From Candidatus Zixiibacteriota bacterium (GTDB lineage: Bacteria > Zixibacteria > MSB-5A5 > GN15 > FEB-12): DNA of 64,000 nucleotides. The notes beneath the pieces are model-generated. The model worked only from the letters and a program-made list of their open reading frames with translations, was not told the origin of the DNA and ran no database searches. Position numbers and translations under genes: made by a program. The stretch spans positions 113,486 through 177,485 of the forward strand of contig JAVEYB010000003.1 in the NCBI GenBank assembly GCA_034003725.1, written 5' to 3'. Below, in pieces: positions 17,262 through 26,177 of this stretch. Each line of letters starts with the position of its first letter. Positions within the stretch are counted from its first letter, which is position 1.

Positions 17262-20200
17262 TCGCGCGGCTCCTCGTTGGGCTGAAGCGTAACGTTCGAC
17301 GTCATGCGATTTCTGATCGACTCGGGGATCTCGTCGCCGTCCGCCCCTTCCGCCGTGTCTGTTGATGACGCGTCAGCCTGATCGACCAGGTCACCGCCTT
17401 CGTTGAATCGCACCGCAACGAGCTTCGACACGCCCGGCAACTCCATCGTTATGCCGTACAGATTGTCGGCCGCTTCCATCGTGATTTTGTTGTGAGTGAT
17501 CGTGACGAACTGTGTCTGCCCCGAAAATGCCCGGATCATCTTGAGGAACCGGTGGCAGTTGGCGTCGTCGAGCGGTGCATCGATCTCGTCCAGAATGCAG
17601 AAGGGCGACGGTTTCACCAGGTACAGCGAAAACAGCAGCGAGATCGCCGTCAGGGCGCGCTCGCCGCCCGACATCTGCGCGATCGACAAAAGCTTCTTGC
17701 CGCGCGGCCGCGCGACGATGTCGATCTCGGATTCCAGCGGGTCGGAAGGATCCACCAGCGTGATATCCGCTTCACCGCCCGAGAACAGTTCCACGAACAG
17801 ATTCTTGAAATGTCCCCGCGCGACATCGAACGTCTTGAGGAACAGCTCCTTCGCGGTGACGTTGATCTTTGAGATCGTTGCCTGCAGATCCGACTTCGCC
17901 GCCTGCAGATCGTTTATCTGCTCGGACAGGAACTTCTCACGCTCCGCCGACGTGCGGTACTCTTCGAGCGCCAGCAGGTTGACCGCGCCGAAATTCCGCA
18001 GCCGGTCCTTCTGCTCGTGCAGGTACTCGGCGGCCTCATCCACCGTCATCGCGTCGTTTGGCCGCGTGACGTCGACCGTCAGGATATCGAGCTGATACTC
18101 CTCCAGGAGCCGGTCGCGGATCGTCTTGATCTCGTTGTTGATCGTGTTGATGCGGATCTCGAGCTCGTGCACCTGCTCCGCGAGCGACTCCCGCGCGTCG
18201 CGCACCCGCTTGATCTCGCGCTCGCGCGAAGTGACCTGTTCCATGATCTCGGCCTGCACGCCGCGCAAGCTGTTCTGCCGCTCGGCGAGTTTCTCCCGAT
18301 GGTCGAACAGCTCTTTCAGCCGGACTTCGCCCTCGGCCACGCGCTGGTCGCACAGGCCGATCTCCTCGGTCGCCGTCTCGATTTCCTCGGACTTCACCGC
18401 GATCGAGTTGGTGATTTCCGAAAGCAGCTCGCCGGTGTGTTTAATCTGACTCTCGATTTGTTCTGCACGGCTGCGCGCTTCGATCACCGCAACCTGAAGG
18501 TGCGACACCCGTTCGGCCGTGGTGGCGGCGGCCGCTTCAAAATCGCCCAGACGGCTGCCGACTTCGTTCATGCTGCTGACCAGCTCGTCCTTGAGAGACT
18601 TCAGTTGCCCGAAATCGAGCCCCAGCGACGTCTGGCGACTGCGAATAGTCTCCAGCTTGCCCATCAGCGTCCGCCGCTCTCGCTCGAGCCGCTCGAACTC
18701 GCTGACCAGACTGCGGCGCTCGAAATCGAACTCGCCCACCCGCTTCTGCGTCTCCTCGATCTGCTCGGCAAGCTCTTCCTGGCGCGTGACGAGCTCCGAC
18801 GACTCCGCACGCAACGACGCCATATTCGCGATTACGTGGTTTCGGTCGTCGCGCACGCCGCCGAGCCGCACCGTGAACTCATCGATCATCTGCTGCTGCT
18901 GCTGAACCTTCTCGCGACGGCGGAACAGCGGGAAGCTCTCTTCCGAGCCGCCCGTGATGAGATTGCCGTGGTACAGCATTCCGTCGGTCGTTACCGCTGA
19001 GAAGCCGAAGGGGAGATGCGGGAGGATCTCGTCGGCATTCAACCCCGGCTTGAACACCGCGGTTCGGGACAATATCGCGCCCTTGAGCGTCTCGAGCCGT
19101 GGCTCCGCCGACACCAGGCTGTCGAGCCAGCCGACGAACAAATCGTGCTTGATCTCGGGCCGTTTTACCGCCGCGTTCAGCGTTCCCGGATCGGGCACGA
19201 GTATGCCGATCTTGCCTTTGTTTTCGCTTCTCACGTATGCGATAATCGAGGCCGCCGTCGACCGGTCGACACAGATCAGGCACCGGGCCAGATCGCCGAG
19301 CGACCGCTCCAGCGCCGTTTCCAGCCCCTCCTGCGGAACGAACGAATCGGCAACCGTCCCCACAATTCCGTTCCAGCGTTCGCGCTGCTCCATGACCGTC
19401 ACCAGGCCCGCGCCGTGTCCCTCGAAATGCAGGATCATGTCCTCGAGCAGCTTGCGCCGCGCCTCGCAGGCTTCGATCGACGCCGTCAGCGTCGCGGTTT
19501 CTTCCGCCAGTTCGTCGCTGCGCGTCCCCAGCGTTTCCATCTCCTGCTTCAGCGCGGTCTGGCGTCTGACTATAGCGCTTCGTTCCGCCGTCAGCCGGTC
19601 GAGCTCCTGCTGGTGACGCTCCAGTTCGCCGAGAAGCATCGTTTGCTGCGGAGAGTTGGACGTAATCTGTCCCTCGATCTTCTCAATCTGGGTCGACAAC
19701 TCCGTCTGCTGCTCCTGGAGATTACTCACCTCGGTCCGGCCCGATGAAAGCCTGCCCTCGAGTTCTATCAGGCGCTGGTTCTCCTGCTCACGGGCACGAC
19801 GCACCGCCAGCAACTGCCGGTCGGCCTCGTCCTGCGCGGACTCCGCGTCGTGAAGCTGTGCTGTCAGGCTCTCCAGCTTCGACCGCACTTCCGCAAGTTC
19901 GCCCGTGAAACGAGTCGACTGCTCGCCCAGAACTTTCGAGCGCTCTTCCAGCGCGGCGATATCACTCCGGTTCTTGTCGATCAGATGGGTCGCATTCGAA
20001 CGTCGCTCCCGGTCAACCGAGATCTGCCGCTCGATAGCGTGCACGTCCTCGGTCACCTTGTACACGGCCTCGCCGACCTCGCTCAGGTTGCGCTCGATAT
20101 CGAGCTGCTCCTTGCGCGCCGCCTCCAGCTCCGCGCCGTACTGGGTAAGCCCGGTATCGCTCTCCTGGCGTCGCGTGGTCAATTCATCCAGCCGCGCTTT

Positions 20201-20932
20201 GTGCTCGCGGCGATCCTGGTCGAGTTCCCCGATCCGCTCCTTGCCCAGGAACAGCTCCCACTCCTTGATCTCGTCGCGGATGCGCTGGTATCGCTCGGCC
20301 TTCTTGTGCTGACGATACAACGAATTGACCTGCGTCCGCACCTCGGCGTGAATGTCCTTGAGCCGCAGAAAATCCTGCTCGGTCGCCTCGAGCTTCCGGA
20401 GCGCCGCCTTCTTCCGCTGCTTGTACTTCGTGATGCCGGCGGCTTCCTCGAACAGGAAACGCCGCTCCTCGGCCTTGCTGGACAATATCGCCTCGACCAT
20501 GTCCTGCTGGATCACGGAATAGGAGTGCGCTCCCATCCCCGTGTCCACGAACAGGTCGATGATATCCTTGAGACGGCACGGAACCTTGTTGAGAAGATAC
20601 TCCGAATCCCCGGAACGGAAGAGCCGCCGGGTCACCTGCACCTCGCTGTATTCGGTCGGAAGCACGCCGCGGTTGTTCACCACGGTGAGTGTGACCTCGG
20701 CCATGCCGAGCGGCTTGAGATCGCGGCTGCCGTTGAAGATCACTTCTTCCATTTTGCCGCCGCGCAGCAGAGAAACTTTCTGCTCGCCCAGCACCCAGCG
20801 CAGGGAGTCGAGTACGTTGGTTTTGCCGCACCCGTTGGGGCCGACAATGGCGGTCACGCCGCTGGAAAACGCAATCGTCGTCTTCTGGGCAAATGATTTG
20901 AATCCCAGTATATCGAGCCGCTTGAGATACAC
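17258..20932 (-). CDS. smc: Chromosome segregation protein SMC
   Basis: 1224 residues, normal for bacterial SMC. The N-terminal ATPase half has Walker A GPNGCGKTNVLDSLRWVLGE. Long coiled coils (about 165-500 and 680-1010) flank a hinge (about 510-670, with GTVADSFVPQEG and LPFGFSAVTTDGMLYHG). The C-terminal half has the signature IAQMSGGERALTAISLLF and Walker B/D-loop PFCILDEIDAPLDDAN. It works with ScpAB to load on and organise DNA. A GGAGG site precedes the ATG. The acidic C-terminal tail (VDQADASSTDTAEGADGDE) extends past the usual end. Confidence 0.97.
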   Translation of the reverse strand: MYLKRLDILGFKSFAQKTTIAFSSGVTAIVGPNGCGKTNVLDSLRWVLGEQKVSLLRGGKMEEVIFNGSRDLKPLGMAEVTLTVVNNRGVLPTEYSEVQVTRRLFRSGDSEYLLNKVPCRLKDIIDLFVDTGMGAHSYSVIQQDMVEAILSSKAEERRFLFEEAAGITKYKQRKKAALRKLEATEQDFLRLKDIHAEVRTQVNSLYRQHKKAERYQRIRDEIKEWELFLGKERIGELDQDRREHKARLDELTTRRQESDTGLTQYGAELEAARKEQLDIERNLSEVGEAVYKVTEDVHAIERQISVDRERRSNATHLIDKNRSDIAALEERSKVLGEQSTRFTGELAEVRSKLESLTAQLHDAESAQDEADRQLLAVRRAREQENQRLIELEGRLSSGRTEVSNLQEQQTELSTQIEKIEGQITSNSPQQTMLLGELERHQQELDRLTAERSAIVRRQTALKQEMETLGTRSDELAEETATLTASIEACEARRKLLEDMILHFEGHGAGLVTVMEQRERWNGIVGTVADSFVPQEGLETALERSLGDLARCLICVDRSTAASIIAYVRSENKGKIGILVPDPGTLNAAVKRPEIKHDLFVGWLDSLVSAEPRLETLKGAILSRTAVFKPGLNADEILPHLPFGFSAVTTDGMLYHGNLITGGSEESFPLFRRREKVQQQQQMIDEFTVRLGGVRDDRNHVIANMASLRAESSELVTRQEELAEQIEETQKRVGEFDFERRSLVSEFERLERERRTLMGKLETIRSRQTSLGLDFGQLKSLKDELVSSMNEVGSRLGDFEAAAATTAERVSHLQVAVIEARSRAEQIESQIKHTGELLSEITNSIAVKSEEIETATEEIGLCDQRVAEGEVRLKELFDHREKLAERQNSLRGVQAEIMEQVTSREREIKRVRDARESLAEQVHELEIRINTINNEIKTIRDRLLEEYQLDILTVDVTRPNDAMTVDEAAEYLHEQKDRLRNFGAVNLLALEEYRTSAEREKFLSEQINDLQAAKSDLQATISKINVTAKELFLKTFDVARGHFKNLFVELFSGGEADITLVDPSDPLESEIDIVARPRGKKLLSIAQMSGGERALTAISLLFSLYLVKPSPFCILDEIDAPLDDANCHRFLKMIRAFSGQTQFVTITHNKITMEAADNLYGITMELPGVSKLVAVRFNEGGDLVDQADASSTDTAEGADGDEIPESIRNRMTSNVTLQPNEEPRE

Positions 20933-20950
20933 GTTGCCTCCGTTTTCGGT

Positions 20951-21538
20951 CTAGTGCCGTACCTGGCTGGCGCCGGCAGTGTCAACCGGGCGCTTCATGA
21001 TCGATCCGAGCGTCTCCAGAAGCGAGCGGTAAATGTTGCGCTCGTCGCGAAGATACCGGGTCTTGATTTCGAGATTGTAATACGGGATACCGAGATGATT
21101 GCCGCGACCGACCCTGACCGCCGACGGGAAATTGAGCAATATCGCGGAAGTGAAAAACGATCGATCCAGATTCAGATCGAGTATCATGTCGTACTTGTAG
21201 TCGATCAGGCTCGTAAGAAAACTCTTCTTCGGCAGACCCGACCAGGTCAACTGGTCGGCCGTCGGCATGAGGATTTGCACCCCCTTGCGCGGAAACATGT
21301 CCGCGACCTTGACCCCCGGCACCGACAGCAGCGTCAAATCCGCCGACTTGAACAACGTGTTGACCGCCGGAAGCAGCGACTTGACCAGCGTCAACTCGCG
21401 AAGGTTGCCCGGCAGACACACCAGCACATGCTTGGGTGAGAGCAAATCAGCCGGAAAACTGAACTGCGCCGGCTGCATCCGCTTGCGCATGCCGCTGATC
21501 TGCCATCGCGCCACCATATCGCGAATCTTGTTCATCAT
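20951..21538 (-). CDS. Conserved protein resembling half of a GT9 (heptosyltransferase-like) fold
   Basis: 195 residues. The pattern LLSPKHVLVCLPGNLRELTLVKSLL, an ADLTLLSVPGV strand, YDMILDLNLDRSFFTSAILL and SAVRVGRGNHLGIPYYNLEI recalls the N-terminal Rossmann half of family 9 glycosyltransferases. Small Bacteroidota proteins of similar size (the DUF6913 type) look alike. The nucleotide-sugar-binding C-terminal half is absent, so catalysis is unlikely. The start overlaps the rodZ stop by 4 nt, which suggests a tie to the cell envelope. No named function; the fold comparison is from memory of the families and is tentative. Confidence 0.6.
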   Translation of the reverse strand: MMNKIRDMVARWQISGMRKRMQPAQFSFPADLLSPKHVLVCLPGNLRELTLVKSLLPAVNTLFKSADLTLLSVPGVKVADMFPRKGVQILMPTADQLTWSGLPKKSFLTSLIDYKYDMILDLNLDRSFFTSAILLNFPSAVRVGRGNHLGIPYYNLEIKTRYLRDERNIYRSLLETLGSIMKRPVDTAGASQVRH

Positions 21539-22503
21539 TGCTGCCCGCCCCCTCCGGCGTCCTCTCCGCCGGTCCCGCCCGCTGACGGCGTTGTCGTCGC
21601 CGTCGTATCACGGCCCGGGCCGGGTCGCGGCGACTGCTGCTGCACAGGGGTTGCCGGGCGGCTCTCGCGCGGCTCAGATGAGGGCTGCGTCACCTCGCTC
21701 TCGTCGAGCGTACGCTGAAGCAACGACGCCAGGTTCACCTGGTCGATCTCGACACGCGAAATCCGTCGCGACACCGGGTCGCGGAGATCAACAGCCTGCC
21801 CGTTCAGCGAAATGTCTACCACGTCGGGATGCGCTACCGACGCCATGATCCGATACCGCGCCTCGACTTCGTACTCTCGCCACGGCACCAGCGATCGAAA
21901 CACCACCGTATCGCCGTCCGCCAGTACCGTCGCCCAGCTCTCTCCGCGAGCCCGCATGACCATTTTGATCGGTTCCGGTTCGCCGGACGGCGGTTCGTCG
22001 AAATCATACTCGGCCAACGCGACCTTCACCTGTTCTTCCTCCGGAGCCGTCGCATTGGAACCCGGGGCGCCGGGCAACGAAGATCCCGTGACGAATAGCT
22101 TGTAGAGCGCTATAAACAGCGCCAGCGCCGCGATAATGCCGACAAAAAGCCAGATCAGCTTTTTGCGAAAACCATACTTGGCTTCCTGCAAACGGCGCGC
22201 CTCCTCGGCCGCTCGGCGAGCCTTCTCCTTTTCGGGAGCCGCCGTGGCCGCCTTCTGCTCCGCGATATCATCGGTAATCGCCTGAACGGTCGCTTCGAAG
22301 TCTATTCCCAGAGCTTCCGCATACGACTTCGAAAACATCTTGAAATACAGCTCCGCCGGAAGCTTCTGACTCTCGCCGTTTTCGATAAACTGGAGGTTTT
22401 CCTCGGAGATCTTGAGGCTTTCGGACAGATCGGGAAGTCTGAGACCCTTGCGTTCGCGCTCAAGTCGGAGCAGCTTGCCGAGCTTAACGTATATTTCATT
22501 CAT
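21535..22503 (-). CDS. rodZ: RodZ-like HTH/transmembrane cell-shape protein
   Basis: 322 residues in RodZ order. A cytoplasmic Xre-type HTH (about 5-70: GKLLRLERERKGLRLPDLSESLKISEENLQFIEN in full frame) is followed by a basic juxtamembrane stretch, one transmembrane helix (about 115-138, KLIWLFVGIIAALALFIALY) and a periplasmic DUF4115-like beta domain (about 165-250: WATVLADGDTVVFRSLVPW). The Pro/Ser/Gly-rich tail is low complexity. RodZ links MreB to the elongasome. The HTH in this family usually binds MreB rather than DNA. Ten nt separate it from maf. Confidence 0.82.
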   Translation of the reverse strand: MNEIYVKLGKLLRLERERKGLRLPDLSESLKISEENLQFIENGESQKLPAELYFKMFSKSYAEALGIDFEATVQAITDDIAEQKAATAAPEKEKARRAAEEARRLQEAKYGFRKKLIWLFVGIIAALALFIALYKLFVTGSSLPGAPGSNATAPEEEQVKVALAEYDFDEPPSGEPEPIKMVMRARGESWATVLADGDTVVFRSLVPWREYEVEARYRIMASVAHPDVVDISLNGQAVDLRDPVSRRISRVEIDQVNLASLLQRTLDESEVTQPSSEPRESRPATPVQQQSPRPGPGRDTTATTTPSAGGTGGEDAGGGGQQ

Positions 22504-22513
22504 GGACAGAGGG

Positions 22514-23128
22514 TTACCTCTTTCTCAATTTTATCAGGACGTCCCTCGCCAAGCTGTCCAATAAGTTACGGGGGAGACCGATCACAGTATCGAGATTTCC
22601 GTCGATTCTGTCAACCAAAAAGGAGCCCATTCCCTGTATCCCATAAGCCCCGGCTTTGTCCATCGGCTCGCCGGTCCCTATGTATTCCTCTATCTGCCGG
22701 TCGGTGATCTCGTTAAAGAAGACCTTTGTCGTATCGTATGCCGACACCAGCAGCCGCTCCTCTTGTACAAACGCAAGCGCCGTACAGACGACATGCTGTT
22801 TTCCCGAGAGCGTGCGAAGGCACCCAAACGCTTCGTTTGCGTTCGCGGGTTTCTCCAGAATGCTGTCACCCAGCACGACCACCGTGTCGCAGCCCAGCGC
22901 TATCGCACTGGGAAGCAGGCCCCGACCCACCATCAACGCCTTGTCCTCGGCCAGCCGCACCGCGTAATCAAACGGCGGCTCCCCCGGATCGCGGACTTCC
23001 TCGAGGTCGGGCACAATGCGCTGGAACGGAATGCCCAGTTCGGTCAACAGGTCGAACCGGCGCGGCGAACCCGACGCCAGCACGAGTGGATGCGAATGAG
23101 CCAGTTCCCGCAGGTGTCTATACGTCAT
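22514..23128 (-). CDS. maf: Maf-family nucleotide pyrophosphatase
   Basis: 204 residues. The substrate-binding LASGSPRRFDLL lies near the N-terminus, with a DTVVVLGDSILEKP core, the TTKVFFNEIT strand, and GEPMDKAGAYGIQGMGSFLVDRIDGNLDTVIGLP in full frame, which holds the catalytic Asp and Lys. Maf enzymes hydrolyse dTTP/UTP or modified nucleotides to monophosphates and can inhibit septation. Position next to rodZ and dtd fits a housekeeping role. The gene starts 11 nt inside the end of dtd. Confidence 0.95.
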   Translation of the reverse strand: MTYRHLRELAHSHPLVLASGSPRRFDLLTELGIPFQRIVPDLEEVRDPGEPPFDYAVRLAEDKALMVGRGLLPSAIALGCDTVVVLGDSILEKPANANEAFGCLRTLSGKQHVVCTALAFVQEERLLVSAYDTTKVFFNEITDRQIEEYIGTGEPMDKAGAYGIQGMGSFLVDRIDGNLDTVIGLPRNLLDSLARDVLIKLRKR

Positions 23129-23561
23129 GTTCGAGAATGATTGTCACCGGGCCGTGGTTGTTGAATCGTATATCCATCCGGGCCCCAAATACACCGGCGC
23201 CGGTCCTGAGTCCCGATGCCGCCACCAGCTCGACGAACCGATCGTACAGCTTCTGCGCCTCGACCGGATCCTGTGCCTGGTCGAACGATGGCCGCCGTCC
23301 TTTCCGGCAGTCAGCGTACAGCGTGAACTGACTGACGACCATGATTTCTCCGCCGACATCGAGCACCGAGCGATTCATCTTGCCGTCGTCATCCTCGAAT
23401 ATCCGTAGATTGACGGTCTTGTCCGCCAGCCACCCGCACGAACCTTCGATGTCACCGGCCTTCGTGCCGAACAACACAAGCAGACCGGGCCCGGTTTTAC
23501 TGTGGCAGGCGCCGTCGATCCAGACCTCGACTCCCGATGTCCGCTGAATGACAAGTCGCAT
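23118..23561 (-). CDS. dtd: D-aminoacyl-tRNA deacylase
   Basis: 147 residues, the full length of DTD. The chirality-proofreading motifs are both present: SQFTLYAD (-SQxxLx-) around residues 78-85 and the C-terminal NHGPVTIIL (-NxxPxxxx-). DTD removes D-amino acids and glycine mischarged on tRNA. It is the first gene of the minus-strand operon dtd-maf-rodZ-orf-smc-ftsY-yjbQ-rlmH, in which all gaps are under 20 nt or overlap. The 217-nt region upstream is shared with the divergent ior operon. Confidence 0.96.
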   Translation of the reverse strand: MRLVIQRTSGVEVWIDGACHSKTGPGLLVLFGTKAGDIEGSCGWLADKTVNLRIFEDDDGKMNRSVLDVGGEIMVVSQFTLYADCRKGRRPSFDQAQDPVEAQKLYDRFVELVAASGLRTGAGVFGARMDIRFNNHGPVTIILEHDV

Positions 23562-23673
23562 AGTTTGTCAGTACCGTTCTCGCAATCCCGCGGAATATAC
23601 GGGGGAGAGGAGCAAATACAACGGTTTTGTACGGAGTGCAACCAGCCCCCGCGCCCTGCCGACCAAAAATCGG

Positions 23674-23702
23674 TTGCCCGGCAAGCCGATGAGCCGTATT
23701 AT
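23674..23702 (+). promoter_or_regulatory. Candidate promoter of the ior-buk-ptb operon
   Basis: TTGCCC (23674-23679), a 17-nt spacer and TATTAT (23697-23702) lie about 75 nt before the iorA ATG. A small GGCC-TTCG-GGCC hairpin sits in the leader. Confidence 0.5.
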
Positions 23703-23778
23703 TCGTGAAAATATTCACAGGCCTTCGGGCCGGATCCGCGCAGGAACGAATGCTGCAGCTACCAATAGAGGGTCACAC

Positions 23779-25560
23779 ATGAGAGAACTGATGTCCGGCA
23801 ACGAGGCGGTCGCCCGAGGCGCGTTTGAAGCCGGGGTCAAACTGGCCGCCGCTTACCCCGGGACCCCCTCCACCGAAATCCTGGAAACCCTGAGCGCCAA
23901 ATACCGCTCGATCTACTCGCAGTGGTCGCCCAATGAGAAAGTGGCGTTTGAAGTCGGTATCGGCGCCTCCATCGGTGGAGCCCGGGCGCTGGTCACTATG
24001 AAACATGTCGGCCTCAACGTCGCCGCCGACCCCCTCATGACGTTCGCCTATACCGGCGTCAATGGCGGGTTTGTGCTGGTGTCGGCTGACGATCCCGAAA
24101 TGCACTCATCGCAGAACGAGCAGGACAATCGCTATTTCGCCAGGTTCGCGCAGATTCCCATGCTCGAACCGTCCGACTCGCAGGAGTCGAAAGACATGGT
24201 GGTCACCGCGTTCGAGATGTCGGAGATTTTTGACACGCCGGTCATGCTCCGCATGACCACGCGTATCTCGCACTCCAAAGGAATCGTGGCTCTCAACGAG
24301 CCCGTCGCCGGGCCCGACAAACGCTTCGTCAAGGATCCGGCCAAGTACGTCATGATCCCGTCGAACGCCCGCATCCGCCACGTCGTGGTCACCGAACGCC
24401 TTGAACGGCTGCGTCACTTCACCGAGGAAACGCCGTACAATTCGATCGAGGACAACGGGTCACGCGTCGGTATCATCACCGGCGGCGTCTCCTACCAGTA
24501 CGCCAAGGAAGTTGCCCCCCATTTTGACTATCTCAAACTGGGATTGAGTTACCCGCTGCCTCTGAAAAAAATCGAGCAGTTCGTCAAAAGCCACGACAAG
24601 GTGATCGTGGTCGAAGAACTCGAACCGTTCTATGAAGAGCAGATAAAAGCCGCCGGGATCAAAGTCGAGGGAAAGAAGTTTATGGGACAGCTCGGCGAGC
24701 TGTCTCCCAAACGGGTAGCCGAAGGCTTCCTCAAGGCGGGTGTGATCGACCACGTCAATGTCGCTTCCATCTCGCCCGAGCAGGACATGTTTCCCAGGCC
24801 GCCCGTCCTGTGCCCCGGCTGTCCTCACCGAGGCGCTTTCACGGCCTTGAAAAAACTCAAGGTCACCGTCACCGGCGATATCGGATGCTACACCCTCGGC
24901 GTGATGAAACCGCTGAACGCGCTGGACACCTGCATCTGCATGGGCGCCTCCATCGGCAACGCCATCGGCATGGAACGGGTCCAGGGCTCCCAGAAGGGAA
25001 CGGTTGCCGTCATCGGCGACTCTACCTTCTTCCACTCCGGCCTGACCGGCATTCTCGACGCCGTCTATAACCAGAGCAACGTCACGACTATCATCCTCGA
25101 CAATCGCGCCACCGCCATGACCGGCGGTCAACAGCATCCCGGCACCGGTCTCACCCTGATGGGTGAGCACCCCGGGCGCGTCGAGATCGATGAGGTTGTT
25201 CGCGCGCTTGGCGTCAAGAATGTACGCAAGCTCGATGCGTACAACCTTGATGAAGCGCTCGATGTTATCAAAGAGGAAATGGCCAAGCCCGGACCGTCCG
25301 TCATCATTACGACCCGGCCGTGCGTGCTGATGCCGAAACGCATCATGGATGAACCCTACGTGGTCGACCAAGACGCCTGCACCGGGTGCGGCGCGTGCTT
25401 CCAGATTTCCTGCCCCGCCATTTCCGCATCGGAACGAACCAACAAGCACGGTCATCCCCTTGCGGTGATCGACGACACCACCTGCACCGGATGTACTCTC
25501 TGCGCACAGGTCTGCCCCGAAGAGTGCATTATCCTCAAGAGCCACTTCGTGGAGGCATGA
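23779..25560 (+). CDS. iorA: Indolepyruvate ferredoxin oxidoreductase, alpha subunit
   Basis: 593 residues in the usual IorA order. The N-terminal pyrimidine-binding domain opens with SGNEAVARGAFEAGVKLAAAYPGTPSTE. A middle transketolase-C-like domain follows, then a TPP-binding domain with PRPPVLCPGCPHRGAF, GDIGCYTLG and VAVIGDSTFFHSG. The end is a ferredoxin domain with two [4Fe-4S] motifs, CTGCGACFQISCP and CTGCTLCAQVCPEEC. The enzyme decarboxylates aryl 2-oxoacids (from Trp, Phe, Tyr) to aryl-acetyl-CoA and reduces ferredoxin. The frame is open upstream to 23548 but the ATG at 23779 has GAGGG and the true family start. First gene of the operon. Confidence 0.96.
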   Translation: MRELMSGNEAVARGAFEAGVKLAAAYPGTPSTEILETLSAKYRSIYSQWSPNEKVAFEVGIGASIGGARALVTMKHVGLNVAADPLMTFAYTGVNGGFVLVSADDPEMHSSQNEQDNRYFARFAQIPMLEPSDSQESKDMVVTAFEMSEIFDTPVMLRMTTRISHSKGIVALNEPVAGPDKRFVKDPAKYVMIPSNARIRHVVVTERLERLRHFTEETPYNSIEDNGSRVGIITGGVSYQYAKEVAPHFDYLKLGLSYPLPLKKIEQFVKSHDKVIVVEELEPFYEEQIKAAGIKVEGKKFMGQLGELSPKRVAEGFLKAGVIDHVNVASISPEQDMFPRPPVLCPGCPHRGAFTALKKLKVTVTGDIGCYTLGVMKPLNALDTCICMGASIGNAIGMERVQGSQKGTVAVIGDSTFFHSGLTGILDAVYNQSNVTTIILDNRATAMTGGQQHPGTGLTLMGEHPGRVEIDEVVRALGVKNVRKLDAYNLDEALDVIKEEMAKPGPSVIITTRPCVLMPKRIMDEPYVVDQDACTGCGACFQISCPAISASERTNKHGHPLAVIDDTTCTGCTLCAQVCPEECIILKSHFVEA

Positions 25561-25563
25561 GAG

Positions 25564-26169
25564 ATGACAAACGAAACCACACAGAATATCCTCATCGTCG
25601 GGGTCGGCGGACAGGGCGTGCTGCTGGCCAGCGAAATCATCTCCGCCGCGGCCATGAACGGTGGACTCGATGTCAAAAAGTCCGAGGTGCACGGCATGTC
25701 GCAGCGCGGCGGAGTCGTCTCCTCGCACGTGCGGCTCGGCCCCCGCGTCTACTCCCCGGTGATCGAATACGGCCAGGCCGACATACTCATGGCGTTCGAG
25801 CAGGCCGAAGGGCTCCGCGCAATCGACTGGATGCGCTCCGACGGTGTTGCGGTGATCTCTCTGACACGACTGGTACCCGCGATCGTCACCTCGAGCAAGG
25901 CGTTCCATTACCCCGAAGACCCGATCGCGGACATGCGACGCAAAGCCAAGCACGTCATCGCGGTATCGGCGGACAAGATCGCGGCCGAACTCGGCAACCC
26001 GCGCCTCGTCAACACCATCCTGCTCGGCGTGTGCTCCAACTACATGCCGTTTCCGACCGAACTCTGGCAGGACATGATCCGGATGAAAGTCAAGGACAGG
26101 TTCGTCGACATAAACCTCCAGGCATTCGCCCGAGGTCGCGAGGTGAAACTGGCGGCAGCCGGCGCGTGA
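25564..26169 (+). CDS. iorB: Indolepyruvate ferredoxin oxidoreductase, beta subunit
   Basis: 201 residues, the gamma-type (POR_N-like) catalytic partner of IorA. It begins ILIVGVGGQGVLLASEIIS, continues VKKSEVHGMSQRGGVVSSHVR and carries the PFPTELWQDMIR region, all typical. It starts 3 nt after iorA with GGAGG upstream, so the two are made together as the heteromeric oxidoreductase. Confidence 0.96.
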   Translation: MTNETTQNILIVGVGGQGVLLASEIISAAAMNGGLDVKKSEVHGMSQRGGVVSSHVRLGPRVYSPVIEYGQADILMAFEQAEGLRAIDWMRSDGVAVISLTRLVPAIVTSSKAFHYPEDPIADMRRKAKHVIAVSADKIAAELGNPRLVNTILLGVCSNYMPFPTELWQDMIRMKVKDRFVDINLQAFARGREVKLAAAGA

Positions 26170-26177
26170 GGGCGGAC

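Noticed and set aside
23548-23778. Upstream extension of iorA
   Set aside because: It overlaps the dtd 5' end and contains the promoter-like sequence; the family N-terminus begins at 23779.
25386-26177. N-terminal extension of the butyrate kinase frame
   Set aside because: It runs through iorA/iorB in another frame and gives Arg-rich noise. The kinase fold starts at 26178.
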